Shown here piece after piece: positions 21,059-32,254 of a stretch of DNA of 64,000 nt. The notes under the pieces are model-generated. The model had not been told where the DNA came from and did not search any database. It worked only from the letters and a program-made list of their open reading frames with translations. The DNA is taken from NCBI GenBank assembly GCA_024516155.1, contig JAJJXM010000013.1, positions 868,001-932,000 of the forward strand, read 5' to 3'. The DNA comes from Pyronema omphalodes (taxonomy: Eukaryota > Ascomycota > Pezizomycetes > Pezizales > Pyronemataceae). Made by a program: the position numbers and the translations under genes. The stretch's first letter is position 1; every line of letters starts with the position of its first letter.

Positions 21059-22133
21059 AAATGGAAAGAGATAAAAATTTGCTTTGACAGCAGCATAGGA
21101 TCTTATCAGACTTTTATATACCCACTTCGAGTCTGGAAGCTCACCGGCTGAACTGTCCCGCGTAGGCTTAGTAGTATGGTTTATATATGGATCAATGGCC
21201 TGAGCTAATGTGTGCCTTGAACTGCGCCTCTGTTAAATACTGAGTGATGGGCTAGCTGTGTTTTTTGCCAAATGTGAGTCCAAGTGTTTTCCTATATTCC
21301 CTGTGCCACAAAATCACCGTTAGTTTCTGCAATAGATCTTCAGACGAGAAAAAGAAAAATTTTGGTAACGAGAATTTTCAAGTAACACGTAAGGGTAATG
21401 GAGTGATTTCACACGCCGAGGTATGTGAAATCTTCAGAATGTCTGGCCTTGAATCAGATTTCGGGATCGATATTTCAAAGACTTCAATCGCGCATTTCAT
21501 CGGTTGAAACATAAACTGAAAGAACCATTACCTCACTTGATATGCTCAATAATAGCGGAATATTCAGTCACTGTGGATTTGAAAATGGTACTCTTTCATG
21601 CATGGCCGGGAAACTTTAATCAAATCTGCTAGACTTGCTTATGGTGGCGTTCGCGCTAGTGAGCATGCCTGGCATCAAAAGGCCTAGAATTTTAACTCTG
21701 CACTTCATCAATTATTTGTTCAAAGCGGTTCAACTTTATCAGACAGTAGATATTCGGCATGATTTTAGGCAGCTCAATGTGCCTTATGAGTGGCTAAGCC
21801 TTTATGTTGTAATCTCGATGTATATATACGTACTCCTAGATCTACACTCCATTGTTGCTACACACAGCTCCACTTTCCACCAACTGATAAACATCCGTAA
21901 ACCCCAATTCGTTCTGCAAATAAGATCCTTTCCTTTATTGTTCTGTGTTTAGCGTCACCAAGTTTATGCCCTATGGGTGGTAGGGCCGGCCATACTCTCG
22001 CATCGTATGACTGCTAACTTTCTGGCCTCCAGTCTCTGATCAGGGTTAGCCCCGTCTGTATACTGTACGTCGATTTCAAGATATCAATCGAGATTTCATC
22101 ATGTTCTAACTTCATAACGTAAAGGATATCACA
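21059..22133. other. Intergenic stretch, nothing recognised
   Basis: AT-rich, with no frame of coding character. It includes the upstream region of the MFS gene, which starts after CACAATG. Confidence 0.45.
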
Positions 22134-24725
22134 ATGCCAGCCGGTTTAGGAAAACGGGTGCGCTTTACCCCCAGTATTGCTTCTGAAGCACCTTCGACAA
22201 CAATCAGTCCCAGCCACTCGCATACGGAGCCCGTACCGTCTGAAACAGCCGAAGATACTCGACATGACTCCACAAACTGCGATGCATGTAACCAGCACTG
22301 GACGGCCGCAGATGAACTAGGTTGGAGCTATAAGGAAATCTGCCCAGTGGCTGCGCAAGAGATTGAGCGCGATGCCATCAATCGCAAAGTTCCTAAACTT
22401 ATTGAGAAGAAAAAACGCACATGTCCGTGTTTCAAATTAATGACTCATTCAGTATTTCAGCACTCGAAGAATATCGCATTGGAAAAGCCAATATCAGAGG
22501 GATGGAACGTCTTTGGTAGTAATGGGCCTATTGTTGATATAGCAGTGGATGAGTTTGGGGCTTACCAAGCAGCTGCGATGACAAGAAGTTGGCACAGAGG
22601 TGAGCTAATATTCTGCTACGTAATGTGCGTCCACTTCACTTTGAGAATCCAGTGGGGAGTATCATTGGCTAATATATTACTTCAGTTTGGCGCTGCTCAG
22701 TAATCTCATTTGCGTTCACAGGGCTATGCATCCAATTGCCCTGAAAAATGGCATTCACGAAGTAATGAAGAACGAAATACGATATCTTATTGAAGAGAGC
22801 CACTCTGAAGAGGATTACTACACGCGAGAATTCGTTTGGCAGCCACATATATCATTATTACTGATGACCATTACTGGAATCCTTGGATATATGATTTGTA
22901 AGCATATTAAATTCTAGATAGACTCTGCAAATTCACTAACTCGATAAGTTGCAAGGTTATGCAACGTCTATTCCCGGCCCCGTTGTCTTTTTATTGGATC
23001 CCTAGGCTGCGTTGGAGGTCTGATGATGACTGCGAGCAGCGAGTGGCTTTCATCATACACTATTGGAGCAATGATTACTGCATTTTCATCAACGGGTCTT
23101 CAAGCCGTTATATCAATTATAGTCGCGGATATTACCGACCTTCGACATCGGACAATGTTTCTGTGGTACTTGGAATGTACCGTTTGGTTGTGGTCTGGGT
23201 TGAGTGGATGGTTCCAAGATATGATTAAACGCAACTGGTAATTTTCATCATTTACCGTGAAACTTACAACGTAGGACTAACTCGGCGCAATAGGCGAGAT
23301 GCTACGTGGGTCTACAATGGTTGTGTTATGCTTTTGACAATCCCCAACTTGGTAGCTTTCTACATCTATATCCGGCGCGCAAAAAGGCGAGGATTTGTTC
23401 CCCTAGTATTAAGGAAAAGTTACACTTGTAGCATATTCAACCCCCGGACCATGGCTACAAAAGTTGCTGAGCTTTTTTCAATTAATGATATTTGCGGTAT
23501 TTTGACCTGGAGCATCAGCGTGCTGTCAATTGCCTCAAGTGCGTGTGTTTCTTCCTGGACTATGCTAGGCGAAATACGAGGATTCTTCCTTGCCTCTGGA
23601 ATCGCTTTCTTAATATTCTTTGTTGCTTGGGAAGCATACCTACATGTTTACAACCAGCGGATGATACAATTAGAATCACATGTTGATTCGGACATACCAC
23701 ACAGTAACACGCCCATTGCAGTCCTTTCTATTCGTAATAACGCACCTTCAAAGGAACTAGATGATATCGCCGAAAAGATAGCTAGACGACTAAAGAACCG
23801 AGATCATGAGTGTAAAACGGAAGGTATTATGTTTCCAATTTCCCTATTTCTTGGAGGAGATCTTGTGCTTCTTTTGCTATGTGTCGGCCTTGAGTCCTTC
23901 AGTGGCCCGCTGAATTCATGGATCCTCCACGGTACCCCGGCCGCATTAATCAAAATCAAGTGGCAGCATATGTATTTCACGGTATGTATAACCTTTGCGA
24001 ATTTAAATAACAGCGATTAATTTTCATAGGTTCATGAGCTCGCCTACTCTTTCGGTGGTCTAGTCGCAGCCATAACGATTGTACGGGTAAAAAGGCTAAA
24101 GTACGTCATAATTATAGCGCTTTTTATACAGCTTATCTCTGCGCTGGTAAGTATGATTCAATTTCTTTAATATGCATTTTCGATTTCTAAATATAAAGAT
24201 TGCTATATCCACTTACCTGAGTAACGGAATCGCCTACGATGATGTGTATCTTCCACAGATCCTTCACGGCATTGGCTCTGGAATGTGTCAGACACCACTA
24301 CTGGTCACAGTACATGTAAGCTGTATCACCCGTGCTAATATTGCAACTGCTACCGGACTAACGATGAGCATCCGGATGCTCTCGTATATTTGTGGGCATG
24401 CTGCTTGTCAGAAAATCAGGGATGTATTCTTTCTGGGCGAACCATTTGAGTTCGACGATAAATTCTATCATGATAGTCAGCGTATGGTGCAAGAAATGTG
24501 GGGATATTTGGGTGCTGTCAATGCAATGGTACTTACAATTGCACTCGCAATCGTAGTAGCAGGAATACGAGATGTAGGCTGATATTTCATAACGACAACC
24601 TTGGCTGACAGCGTTCGTAGGATTATCTCCCATCACTAAGACAGCATGTAGTAGGTGTAGTTTTTGGTACGCCGGATGAAGTAAGCCCCGAGGAGAGCTT
24701 TTTGGAAGAAATTACAGAGGAATAA
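22134..24725 (+). CDS. MFS transporter of the siderophore-iron (SIT) type
   Basis: A predicted membrane transporter of 758 residues in seven exons: 22134-22624, 22686-22897, 22949-23237, 23294-23981, 24030-24146, 24199-24573 and 24621-24725. The frame stays open across all joins. Family marks are WHRGELIFCYV leading into the first helix, FARLCNVYSRPRCLFIG (the helix 2-3 loop type), STGLQAVISIIVADITDLRHR, NWRDATWVYNG, and QILHGIGSGMCQTPLLV in the C-terminal half. The SIT subfamily imports ferric siderophores by proton symport, but the substrate here is not known. Unusual features are a roughly 150-residue hydrophilic N-terminus with CDACNQ and CPCFKL, a long charged loop after helix 1, and a noncanonical GTGCGT donor for intron 1. 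Confidence 0.8.
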
Positions 24726-25825
24726 AGCAGTGGAGTGTGTTTAGTGACTACGTGTACACTGTATAGATAGGTTCGGGCTTTATGGTTCCTCAGAGGCAGT
24801 AGAAAGGAATTTGTACCCTGGAGAATATTTCTAATTCCAAGTTTACAAAGATTAGTGTACTCGGATAGTGAAATAAGTCAGGTGGACCCCTCATATAATT
24901 CGCACATAACAACAGCACAACCATAACTGCAGAAATGTCCCTAAAAAAGGGCAAAAGATGAAGAGCCATTTGCAAGCATTTTTGGCCATTATTATTAAAA
25001 ACATATCTGATGTCATGGAAGGCGCTGCTCTTGACGTTTCCTGTTGTATGGGGGAGAAGAGTCGGGCACGGTGATACTGCATACAACAGAGCGCCGGAGT
25101 ACCTGGTACAGTCGAACTATATCCACATATGTGAAGATCGTGATGGTCGAAAAAGACCGTGTGAGTAGAGGTGTACACAGAGGAACAAACGGCGGAGACG
25201 ACAGTGTTCAAAATTTATATATTTCCCTGCATTAACCCATTTATATGCAATACATAACTACTCATACCATAGAGGATCATGTTTTCTTGAAACATCGGGT
25301 TTCCAGAATTTCCAAACGCAAATAACGAAACCGCCAATCATGAATTAGCACGTCGGTAGCGGGAGTTTCTGTGATACGTAACAGCTTTTTTGTAGTTTAA
25401 TTTTCACCGAAGTATCCGCAATAATTAGATCAGCTCATCACAGTAACCAGGGAAACCGACATATAATGAAACTTCAGCTACTGATATTCAATATATAATA
25501 ATTTAGCTACTCTAGGGATGTATCTAGGTCTGAAAGATTGTAGTACATGTATCCGAGTACATAACTTTAGGCGAGTCGTGCCTTTATGGCGTTGACGCGT
25601 TACGCGACATCTCGGTAGCCGTTGTCATTTGGCGCGGGCAAATTTGGCCGCACGCTCTGTAGGGTTGCAGGCAGCAGCTTCACTCGCAACGCTAAACTAG
25701 CGCCGCCACAAATTTCCTCTCCCCAAAACCCCTCTTTCTTCTACGGTGGTTCCTCTTCAGCTCCATCTCCATCTTTGCGTCCATCACTGTCAACTCCATC
25801 TCAACAACCACATTTCACCAATAAT
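24726..25825. other. Intergenic stretch and RPS22 upstream region
   Basis: No gene recognised at 24726-25600. The part near 25620-25825 is C/T-rich and probably the 5' untranslated leader of RPS22. Confidence 0.5.
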
Positions 25826-25930
25826 GTAAGAAACGAGCTTTTTGAATCCTTCTTACCTTTTCTCGATCTTCTGCTATGAGAAAAGAAAGATGGACACTCA
25901 AATCGCTCTTGCTAACCTCTCGCGTTACAG
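25826..25930 (+). other. 5' UTR intron of RPS22
   Basis: GTAAGA donor after CACCAATAAT and TTACAG acceptor, 18 bp before the ATG. Ribosomal protein genes of fungi often have such leader introns. Confidence 0.65.
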
Positions 25931-25948
25931 TTTTATCAAATTGCCAAA

Positions 25949-26568
25949 ATGGTCAAGACTTCCGTTCTCAACGACTGCTTAAACGCTATCAACAACGCCG
26001 AGAAGGCTGGAAAGCGTCAGGTCCTCATCCGTCCTTCCTCCAAGGTCATCGTCAAGTTCTTGCACGTTATGCAGAAGCATGGTACGTTCTAAATCCCTAA
26101 TCCAACCACTGAGAGGCAAAGCGAACAAAGATTGGTACACCATTCCTCCCGGATTAATACATAACCCATTCGTCTCGCACCAACAGCGAATGGGCCTTAA
26201 ATATCCGGAATATTAGTCAAGTACCAATCATGGTTTACCAATCTCTGTCACTTTGCCTCTATAGTGACCGGAGCCGAATGGGACCATGCTAACATTTCTT
26301 TTCTTTAGGATACATTGGCGAATTCGAGGAAGTCGATGACCACCGTTCCGGAAAGATTGTCATTCAGCTTAACGGACGCATCAACAAGACCGGTTGCATT
26401 TCCCCCCGCTACAATATCAAGCTTAACGAGCTCGAGAAGTGGGTTACCAAGCTCCTTCCCTCTCGTCAGTTTGGCCACATCGTCCTTACTACCTCCGCCG
26501 GTATCATGGACCACGAGGAGGCCCGTCGCAAGCACGTTGCTGGAAAGATCATCGGATTCTTCTACTAG
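25949..26568 (+). CDS. RPS22: 40S ribosomal protein uS8 (S22/S15a)
   Basis: A small-subunit ribosomal protein that binds the central domain of 18S rRNA. Exons 25949-26081 and 26309-26568 give exactly 130 residues, the standard length. The protein starts [19 protein letters not shown] and ends GKIIGFFY, as expected for eukaryotic uS8. The intron splits a glycine codon after HVMQKH (GTACGT donor, TTTAG acceptor) and is unusually long for this window (227 nt), with strong internal pairing described separately. Codon use is biased to C-ending codons, as in highly expressed genes. Confidence 0.97.
26107..26266 (+). ncRNA. Nested RNA stem inside the RPS22 intron
   Basis: Three nested inverted repeats: AGAGGCAAAG (26112-26121) with CTTTGCCTCT (26251-26260), extended by CACT/AGTG; GATTGGTAC (26130-26138) with GTACCAATC (26221-26229); and CCCATTCG (26165-26172) with CGAATGGG (26187-26194). 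A second TACCAATC (26236-26243) could compete for the middle arm. The structure would bring the splice sites closer and may serve splicing control, RNase III processing or an intron-encoded RNA. In budding yeast the RPS22B introns carry a regulatory stem and a snoRNA, which makes a conserved role plausible but not shown. Confidence 0.6.
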
Positions 26569-27567
26569 ACGATACAAAATAGATGGAATTAAAGGAGTTA
26601 TGGCGTCTTGGGTTCTGAATTTTAGAATAGTCACTTAATATATTTTGGATTAAACGTCTATCTACTGTTTTCTACTTTGCGCGAAATTTTGTGATATAAA
26701 TCAGCTCATCTCATCATGAGCGCGCCTCCGAAGATTTGCCGATCTTTATCACAGCAAGCCTAATCATTTCCTTCATGGGCATATCTCGCTTCGCTCAAGC
26801 TTTAAATTTGCATAACCGATACCCAACATTCATCTACGTCACACTCTCCGCCTTCCGCCCAAATACATCATTCGTGAACGCTCGCATATGTACAGCCTGA
26901 TGCCAACATCCCATGATCACGTGGTTGTGGACTCTACATCTAGCTTGGGATACGCTATGCGGCTACATACACTTAATCCACAATGTAAATATAGTCCAAG
27001 GCATAGTACAACATCATAAAATCGATGACAGAAAACTTTCCTTCCAGCTGTCACATCGCTAATTCGCTCTTCCTCAACTTGTCGTGGAAGGCCTCGACCA
27101 ATTGGCCATGACTAAAGAAAGTCCGTATGGTGAACATAATGTTAACATTGATGTTATATCTATAATAATTAACTTGTTGGGAAATAATCGAGTAACAAGA
27201 CTCATGGTTGAACCGCTGTGTATCTGTGTAACGGCCTCGTGCTCTGGAAGAAGAGCAGCAACCGCCTTGGTCTCCTACTGGTGAGGGCATAATAAATCAA
27301 CGGATGAAACGAGATCCTTTGAGACTAGTAGTTGATTTTAAGGTTCAAAATTTTGAGTGTATCAAAGCGGAGAGAAATGGAAAGAACCACCCCCCAAAAT
27401 GCACAGTTCGTCTATAGTATGATTGGAGATCCACAAACAATAGCTGCCCGCCGTAATAAGTAAATAAGTACATCCGATCCAGAACACAACGCCAAATTAC
27501 CTATAATACAAGCCCAGTTATAACAAACATTTTAGCCCACAACCTCCTCTACCTGCATGCAACATCC
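26569..27567. other. Intergenic stretch, nothing recognised
   Basis: Lies between the convergent 3' ends of RPS22 and the twin CX9C gene; no coding frame or repeat of note. Confidence 0.5.
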
Positions 27568-28237
27568 CTACTCAGAATCTAATGGGATTCCTGCCGCAGA
27601 ATTTTCCTCAAGCTTCTTCTCCTTCGCTATCTGCTCACGGTAAAGCTTATCCGCATGCATTTGAATCTTGTCGTCCACCTCCGGATCTCTGTTGATATCG
27701 TTCTTGTAACCCAGTGTCTTCAAGAAATTCTATAATGGTGTTAGCTTTTTATTCCATTGATAACTTTCCCCCCTACTTTCGTAGCTTAGCACTCACCTGC
27801 TGACTCTTGTAGCAATTATCGAAAACACGGTTCTCCTCCTTACAACCGGTAAATTTCTTGATCATACCAGGATTCCAGCACTCATTAAGAGCAAGCTGTT
27901 CAAAAACACAGTTCTCCAAAGCCGCTCTACCAATGAGAGTTCTTCTAGTGCTGTAACTCTCATAGACATCATGAATCGCCATGGAAGGAGTTCTTCCTTC
28001 CGCATTGACCATTTCTAATGGTTTATAGTTTGCCCAAATATCCGCATATTTTTTTCCATACTTGCTGAACTCTGTAGGATCGAAAGGTTTCGCATCGGGC
28101 GCTGGGGTTCCGTCGCTGGTAAATTGGTTACGACTCGGCTTGCGCGGCGCTTCGCTTTCGAGGTAGGCTCGAGCTTCCTCGGAAATGTGGGACCAGGTGT
28201 CACCCTTTTTGTCGTCGTCGCTGCTGAAGGGCCACAT
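27568..28237 (-). CDS. Twin CX9C mitochondrial protein (CMC1-like)
   Basis: Exons 27797-28237 and 27568-27729 encode 200 residues (GTGAGT donor, TATAG acceptor, phase 0). Two CX9C motifs, Cys110-Cys120 and Cys132-Cys142, lie in ENCVFEQLALNECW and GCKEENRVFDNCY, followed by QQNFLKTLGYKND. This layout is that of the Cmc1/CHCH proteins, which are oxidised by Mia40 in the mitochondrial intermembrane space; several help cytochrome oxidase assembly. The 100-residue N-terminus is longer than in yeast Cmc1 and starts MWPFSSDDDKKGDTW, as in a filamentous-fungal subgroup. The exact orthologue is not certain. Confidence 0.8.
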
Positions 28238-28669
28238 TTTTTTTGTGAGCTGGGGAATTGAGGTGGGCTGGTTCAGCTGTGGTGAGGCGCGTCGTGGGGT
28301 GAGGAGCTACACGCGGCGGAGGTGCGGGACTTGACCGCTCATCCGGGTAACGGATAGTGGGGTAGGTGAGTGATGGCCTATGTAAATTTCTTTAATTATT
28401 GCGAATTTGGAAAATATGAGAATAGTAGAGAAGGCTTGGAGAATATTCCAGAACGTCATAACTTTGGGGGGTATATAGTGGCAAGGTTATATACACATTG
28501 AAAATCAAACGCCAATACGTAGCCGCATCTAGCAACCAAGCAAAAACTAAAACGACCAGAACGCCACCCAAATCGCTACATACAAACTGCAGAGCGCCTA
28601 CCCAGCGTGGTACACCGGTATTAGTGAATAACCACAAAGAAACAAAAACCTGCCATATTTTCAGAGCCC
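28238..28669. other. Intergenic stretch between same-strand genes
   Basis: Contains the promoter of the twin CX9C gene (near 28238-28380) and the 3' flank of the Ame1-like gene. Confidence 0.5.
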
Positions 28670-31600
28670 CTATTCCTGACCATTCGCCCTATTGAATTCT
28701 TTCAATGCCTCCGTGGCTTTCTCAAGAGTTCGGTTGAATTCCACAACCCGCGCCAAAAGTCCAGAACCATCTTCTCCTCCGCCAGTCACCGCCTGCTGCA
28801 TCTTATCCAACAATGCCTCGAGACCATATTCAGTGCTAAGCTCCCTCTCAGGATGGTCCAAGGGGATATTTTTCATCTTCGCAGCTGCAAGCTCGCAGTT
28901 ACCAGATATTTCCTCAAACGTAGTTGCAACCCTTCGTCGACGCTATAATTGGTCAGTGATTGCATTCGAACATAATGAGAACTTCCACATACCTCATTTT
29001 CCTTCGAAGCAATATCATGCTTATGTCGCACTTCATCTTTCTGTACTGCAATTGCACGTCTTTGCCTTTCAATTTCCAAAATCTCCTGCTGCAATTGGAT
29101 TTTCCGCTTGTTGGCTGCCCGGATACGAGACTGCAGATTGATGTAGTTCTCAAATGCTTCGGTGTATACCATCATGCGAACAGCCAGCTCCTCTTTAAAG
29201 TCGCGAACAGCAGATTTCTCAACTGTGCTACTAAGATCTTTGTACGCGCGGTCAATAATCTCCATAAACAAAGTGTATGCAATGTCAATATGATTGACGC
29301 CCTTTCGATTGCTTTGCGGGGGTGCATCGCTTCCTTTTGCGTATCGCCATATTCGTACCGAAAATCCATCCTGTGTTCCTCTGGATTTCCTCCCGGCCTC
29401 TTTTTCGGTCTCATCATCCTCATACTCCTGTTCTTCGACTCGTTGTGTCCGCTTAGATTTCGGCTTTGGCTTCTCAGGACTTGCATCAGGCATCTCCTCG
29501 TCATCAATTTCCATAGCATCATCTTCCCATTCGTGCTCTGACTCTGGCTCCGGCTCTAGCCGTACAGCTGCTACCCGGCCTCGCTCCTTTGCTCTGGCAC
29601 GAGCTTCTCTTGCCTGTTGTTCAGCCTCAGCTGCTTGTTGTGCAGCCCGCGCAGCCGCCATTGCATCTGCCTTTGCCTTCTCCCGCTTCCTCGCTAATGC
29701 AGCCGCCTTCTCCTGTGCTTCTCTTTCCTTACGTATCTCCGCTTCTGCCTCAGCCTGTGCCTCCAATCTTGCAATCCTCTCGGCCTCTTCAGCCTCCCGC
29801 TCCTCCTCCTCGGTGATTTTGGGTGACGGAGGCCTCTTAGCCGTTGGCCTACGTTGCTGTGGTTTCTGCCATGGTGTGGACATTTCCATAGGCTCTGGCC
29901 CATCCGACGACGACGGTGTACCTCCCAAAAATAAAGGTGTTGTTTTGACTGGTGTTTGCATCACATCTCCACTCCCGTCTGCATCCTCCATAATCACAGA
30001 TTGATCAATAACATCTGACACAGATTCCTCCCGCCTACGTCCCGGCGATGGCCTGGGCGTATCCATGTCAATATTCATAGCATGCTCATCAATCAACGTA
30101 TCCTGCTCCATAGCTTCCGGTTCTTGCTCATCCTTTTCCGTTGGCTCCTGAGACGACTCTACCTCTGTCTCGATAATAGTTTCTGCCTCTGTCTCAATCA
30201 TATTTTCAGGTTTAAGTTCCCCCGGTGGTTCAAGCCTTGGTATGTGGCCCAACTGTGGTGCTCGAGGTGGTGAAATTTTCCGTTTCTTCGCGGAAGGCTC
30301 AGGTGCAGGGAGATCGCCGATATCGAGAGAAAATCCTGCATTGGCTATACGGACATTTCTATTGCCGTTAGCATTGTCCTTGTTTTCCTTGTGGTTCGAT
30401 TTCCAAAAACGTACCCAGTGCCTCGGAGCCTTTGCGCCAGCCTTTCGGCACGCTCAGCTTGCATTGCCTCCACCTTGTTGGCTGCTCGGTTAGCTTTGCT
30501 TTGCTGTATCTCTCGTCGGTCCGGGGAATCGAGGAATTTGTCAGGGCTGGGCTGCCGGGTTCGTTTGCCGCGGGTTTCGGGGGTGGGGCGAGCAGGGGGG
30601 GGAGCAGGAGCATGCGCAGATACTGGGGGAGATTTGGATGCTGGTGCAGCTGCTAGAGTTTCAGCGGGTACCGGTGATGATTTGGCTTTCCATGCAGGTG
30701 TTTTTGCAGGCACTGGCGGTGATTTAGCTTTCGAGGCGGAGGTTTTTACAGGTACTAATGGTGATTTGGCTTTCGGTGCAGGAGTTTCTGCAGGTACCGG
30801 TGATGATTTAGATTTTGCTGCAGAAGTTTTTGCGCCAAATATCGAAGTACCAGGAGCTGGGGTCGGCCATTGTATTGGCTGCTGTGGTCGTATCGGCCTG
30901 TCGTCGCCTGGCTGTACAAGTGGCACTGCTACCGGGGAAGGTTCCATCGCTGGTGGTGGAATGGATTCCTTAGGAGCTCTGGGAGCAGTTTTAATTGGAG
31001 TAGCAATAGGAGATTCCATTACTGCTCGTTGAGGTGCTGATGCCGGTGGGGGAGTAGGTTCGGAAATTCGAGCAGGAGCTGGCATCGGGGCCGACGAAGA
31101 TACAATAGGCGGGGGAGACCTCCGTAGGCCTCTCTTTACAAAGGGATTGAAATCTTCTTCATTCGGTACCGTAGCACCTGTCGGTAGCCCTTGCGTGCGG
31201 GTGGCATTTGGAGGCGAGCGTCGTAGGCCTCTCGAGGCGAAAGGGTTGCGTTCTGGCTGTTGGGGTATACTGGGTTGGAAGGCATTGGGATTAATTCTCG
31301 GCGAGCTTCGCCGTGTTGGGGGTTCCGCAATGAGGCTTCCGATGGAGCTTTCGGCGCTGCTAGGTGATTTCGCGGGTTCTTTTGGTGCTTCTGGTTCTGG
31401 CGCTGGCGGTGCTTGGGGTTCTCTCGGTGCCTGTGGAGGTCCCCCCATCAAATCTTGCAAGTTTCCAAAATCAATTCCTCCATTGGTGACCTTATGAGTT
31501 CTTTCCGGCGATCAGTGGTGAGCTTTGGTGGAATGTTAGGAATTCGAACTAACCCGGCGCCCCGCTGTCGCGCAGCCAGTCGCTCCTGGCGTTGCTCCTG

Positions 31601-31693
31601 GCGCAGCTCCTCCCGTGTCTTCTCTGTACGCGCTTTAGCTCCATAGCAATATAAAAGTGAGGATTGGACGAACTTACGCGTCTGCGACGCCAT
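28670..31693 (-). CDS. CENP-U/Ame1-like inner kinetochore subunit
   Basis: Five exons (31678-31693, 31554-31623, 30415-31500, 28993-30358, 28670-28942) join in consistent phase to 936 residues. The C-terminal third, from about residue 720 (FSVRIWRYAKG) through a coiled coil, resembles the CENP-U/Ame1 domain of the COMA complex, which ties centromeric chromatin to the Mis12 complex. Fungal Ame1 proteins start with a basic RGxG motif that binds Mis12. Here two such motifs occur: ERLAARQRGAG near residue 29 and ERLAQRLRGTG near 391, each cut by an intron at the same codon position. Between them lies a Pro-rich linker with two FxxRGLRRSPP units and KxKSxPVPxxT repeats; an ER/K-rich stretch lies near 575-655. 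Intron 2 uses a weak AAG acceptor. Confidence 0.7.
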
Positions 31694-32254
31694 AAAGGTG
31701 TCTTCTGAGGTGGGAAGTAGCGGTGACGCGTTCGGAATCGTGGTTGCAGTCAACAAATGCTACGTACAGCGCGCGCTTCGTCGTTTCGGATGCGTTTGTC
31801 TTGGCAGGATGTGGTAGACCCCAACCGCTGTCCCGGGAGATTTTGGGTTCTTACAATCATTAATCATACATTATTTCACCCGAATTTCGTGCTCTTGACA
31901 TAGAGATAATATGATGGTATGACTCGAAAAACATTGCTGATGTAGAATCACGAAATACTTTGAAGCGCCCTAATTTGAGGGTTGGCCCTAACTCTTAGCT
32001 CCTACTCCCACATTTCGTCATACATAGCCACTAGCCTTCTCTTTCATTCACCTTCGACCATATCCGCATGCACCATCACAAATCCTCCTCTCGCCTCTCA
32101 ATCGATAATATATACATTCCATTTCACCTTCCCGAGGTTCAAGAAGTACAACATGTAACATGAATGGAAAATCAAATCAAAAACAATGCATCCCTCCATA
32201 ACGCCATCCCAATAATTATAAACATGGGTATCATAAAGGTATCGTGTCAATCAG
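31694..32254. other. Promoter region of the Ame1-like gene and upstream gene 3' flank
   Basis: AT-rich; no coding frame. Confidence 0.5.

Noticed and set aside
24790..25211. Cysteine-rich minus-strand frames after the MFS gene
   Set aside because: Overlapping frames of similar length on both strands, no promoter or family signal; likely chance.
29294..30004. Ser/Ala-rich plus-strand frames opposite the Ame1-like gene
   Set aside because: Reverse complement of its Glu/Arg/Ala repeat region.
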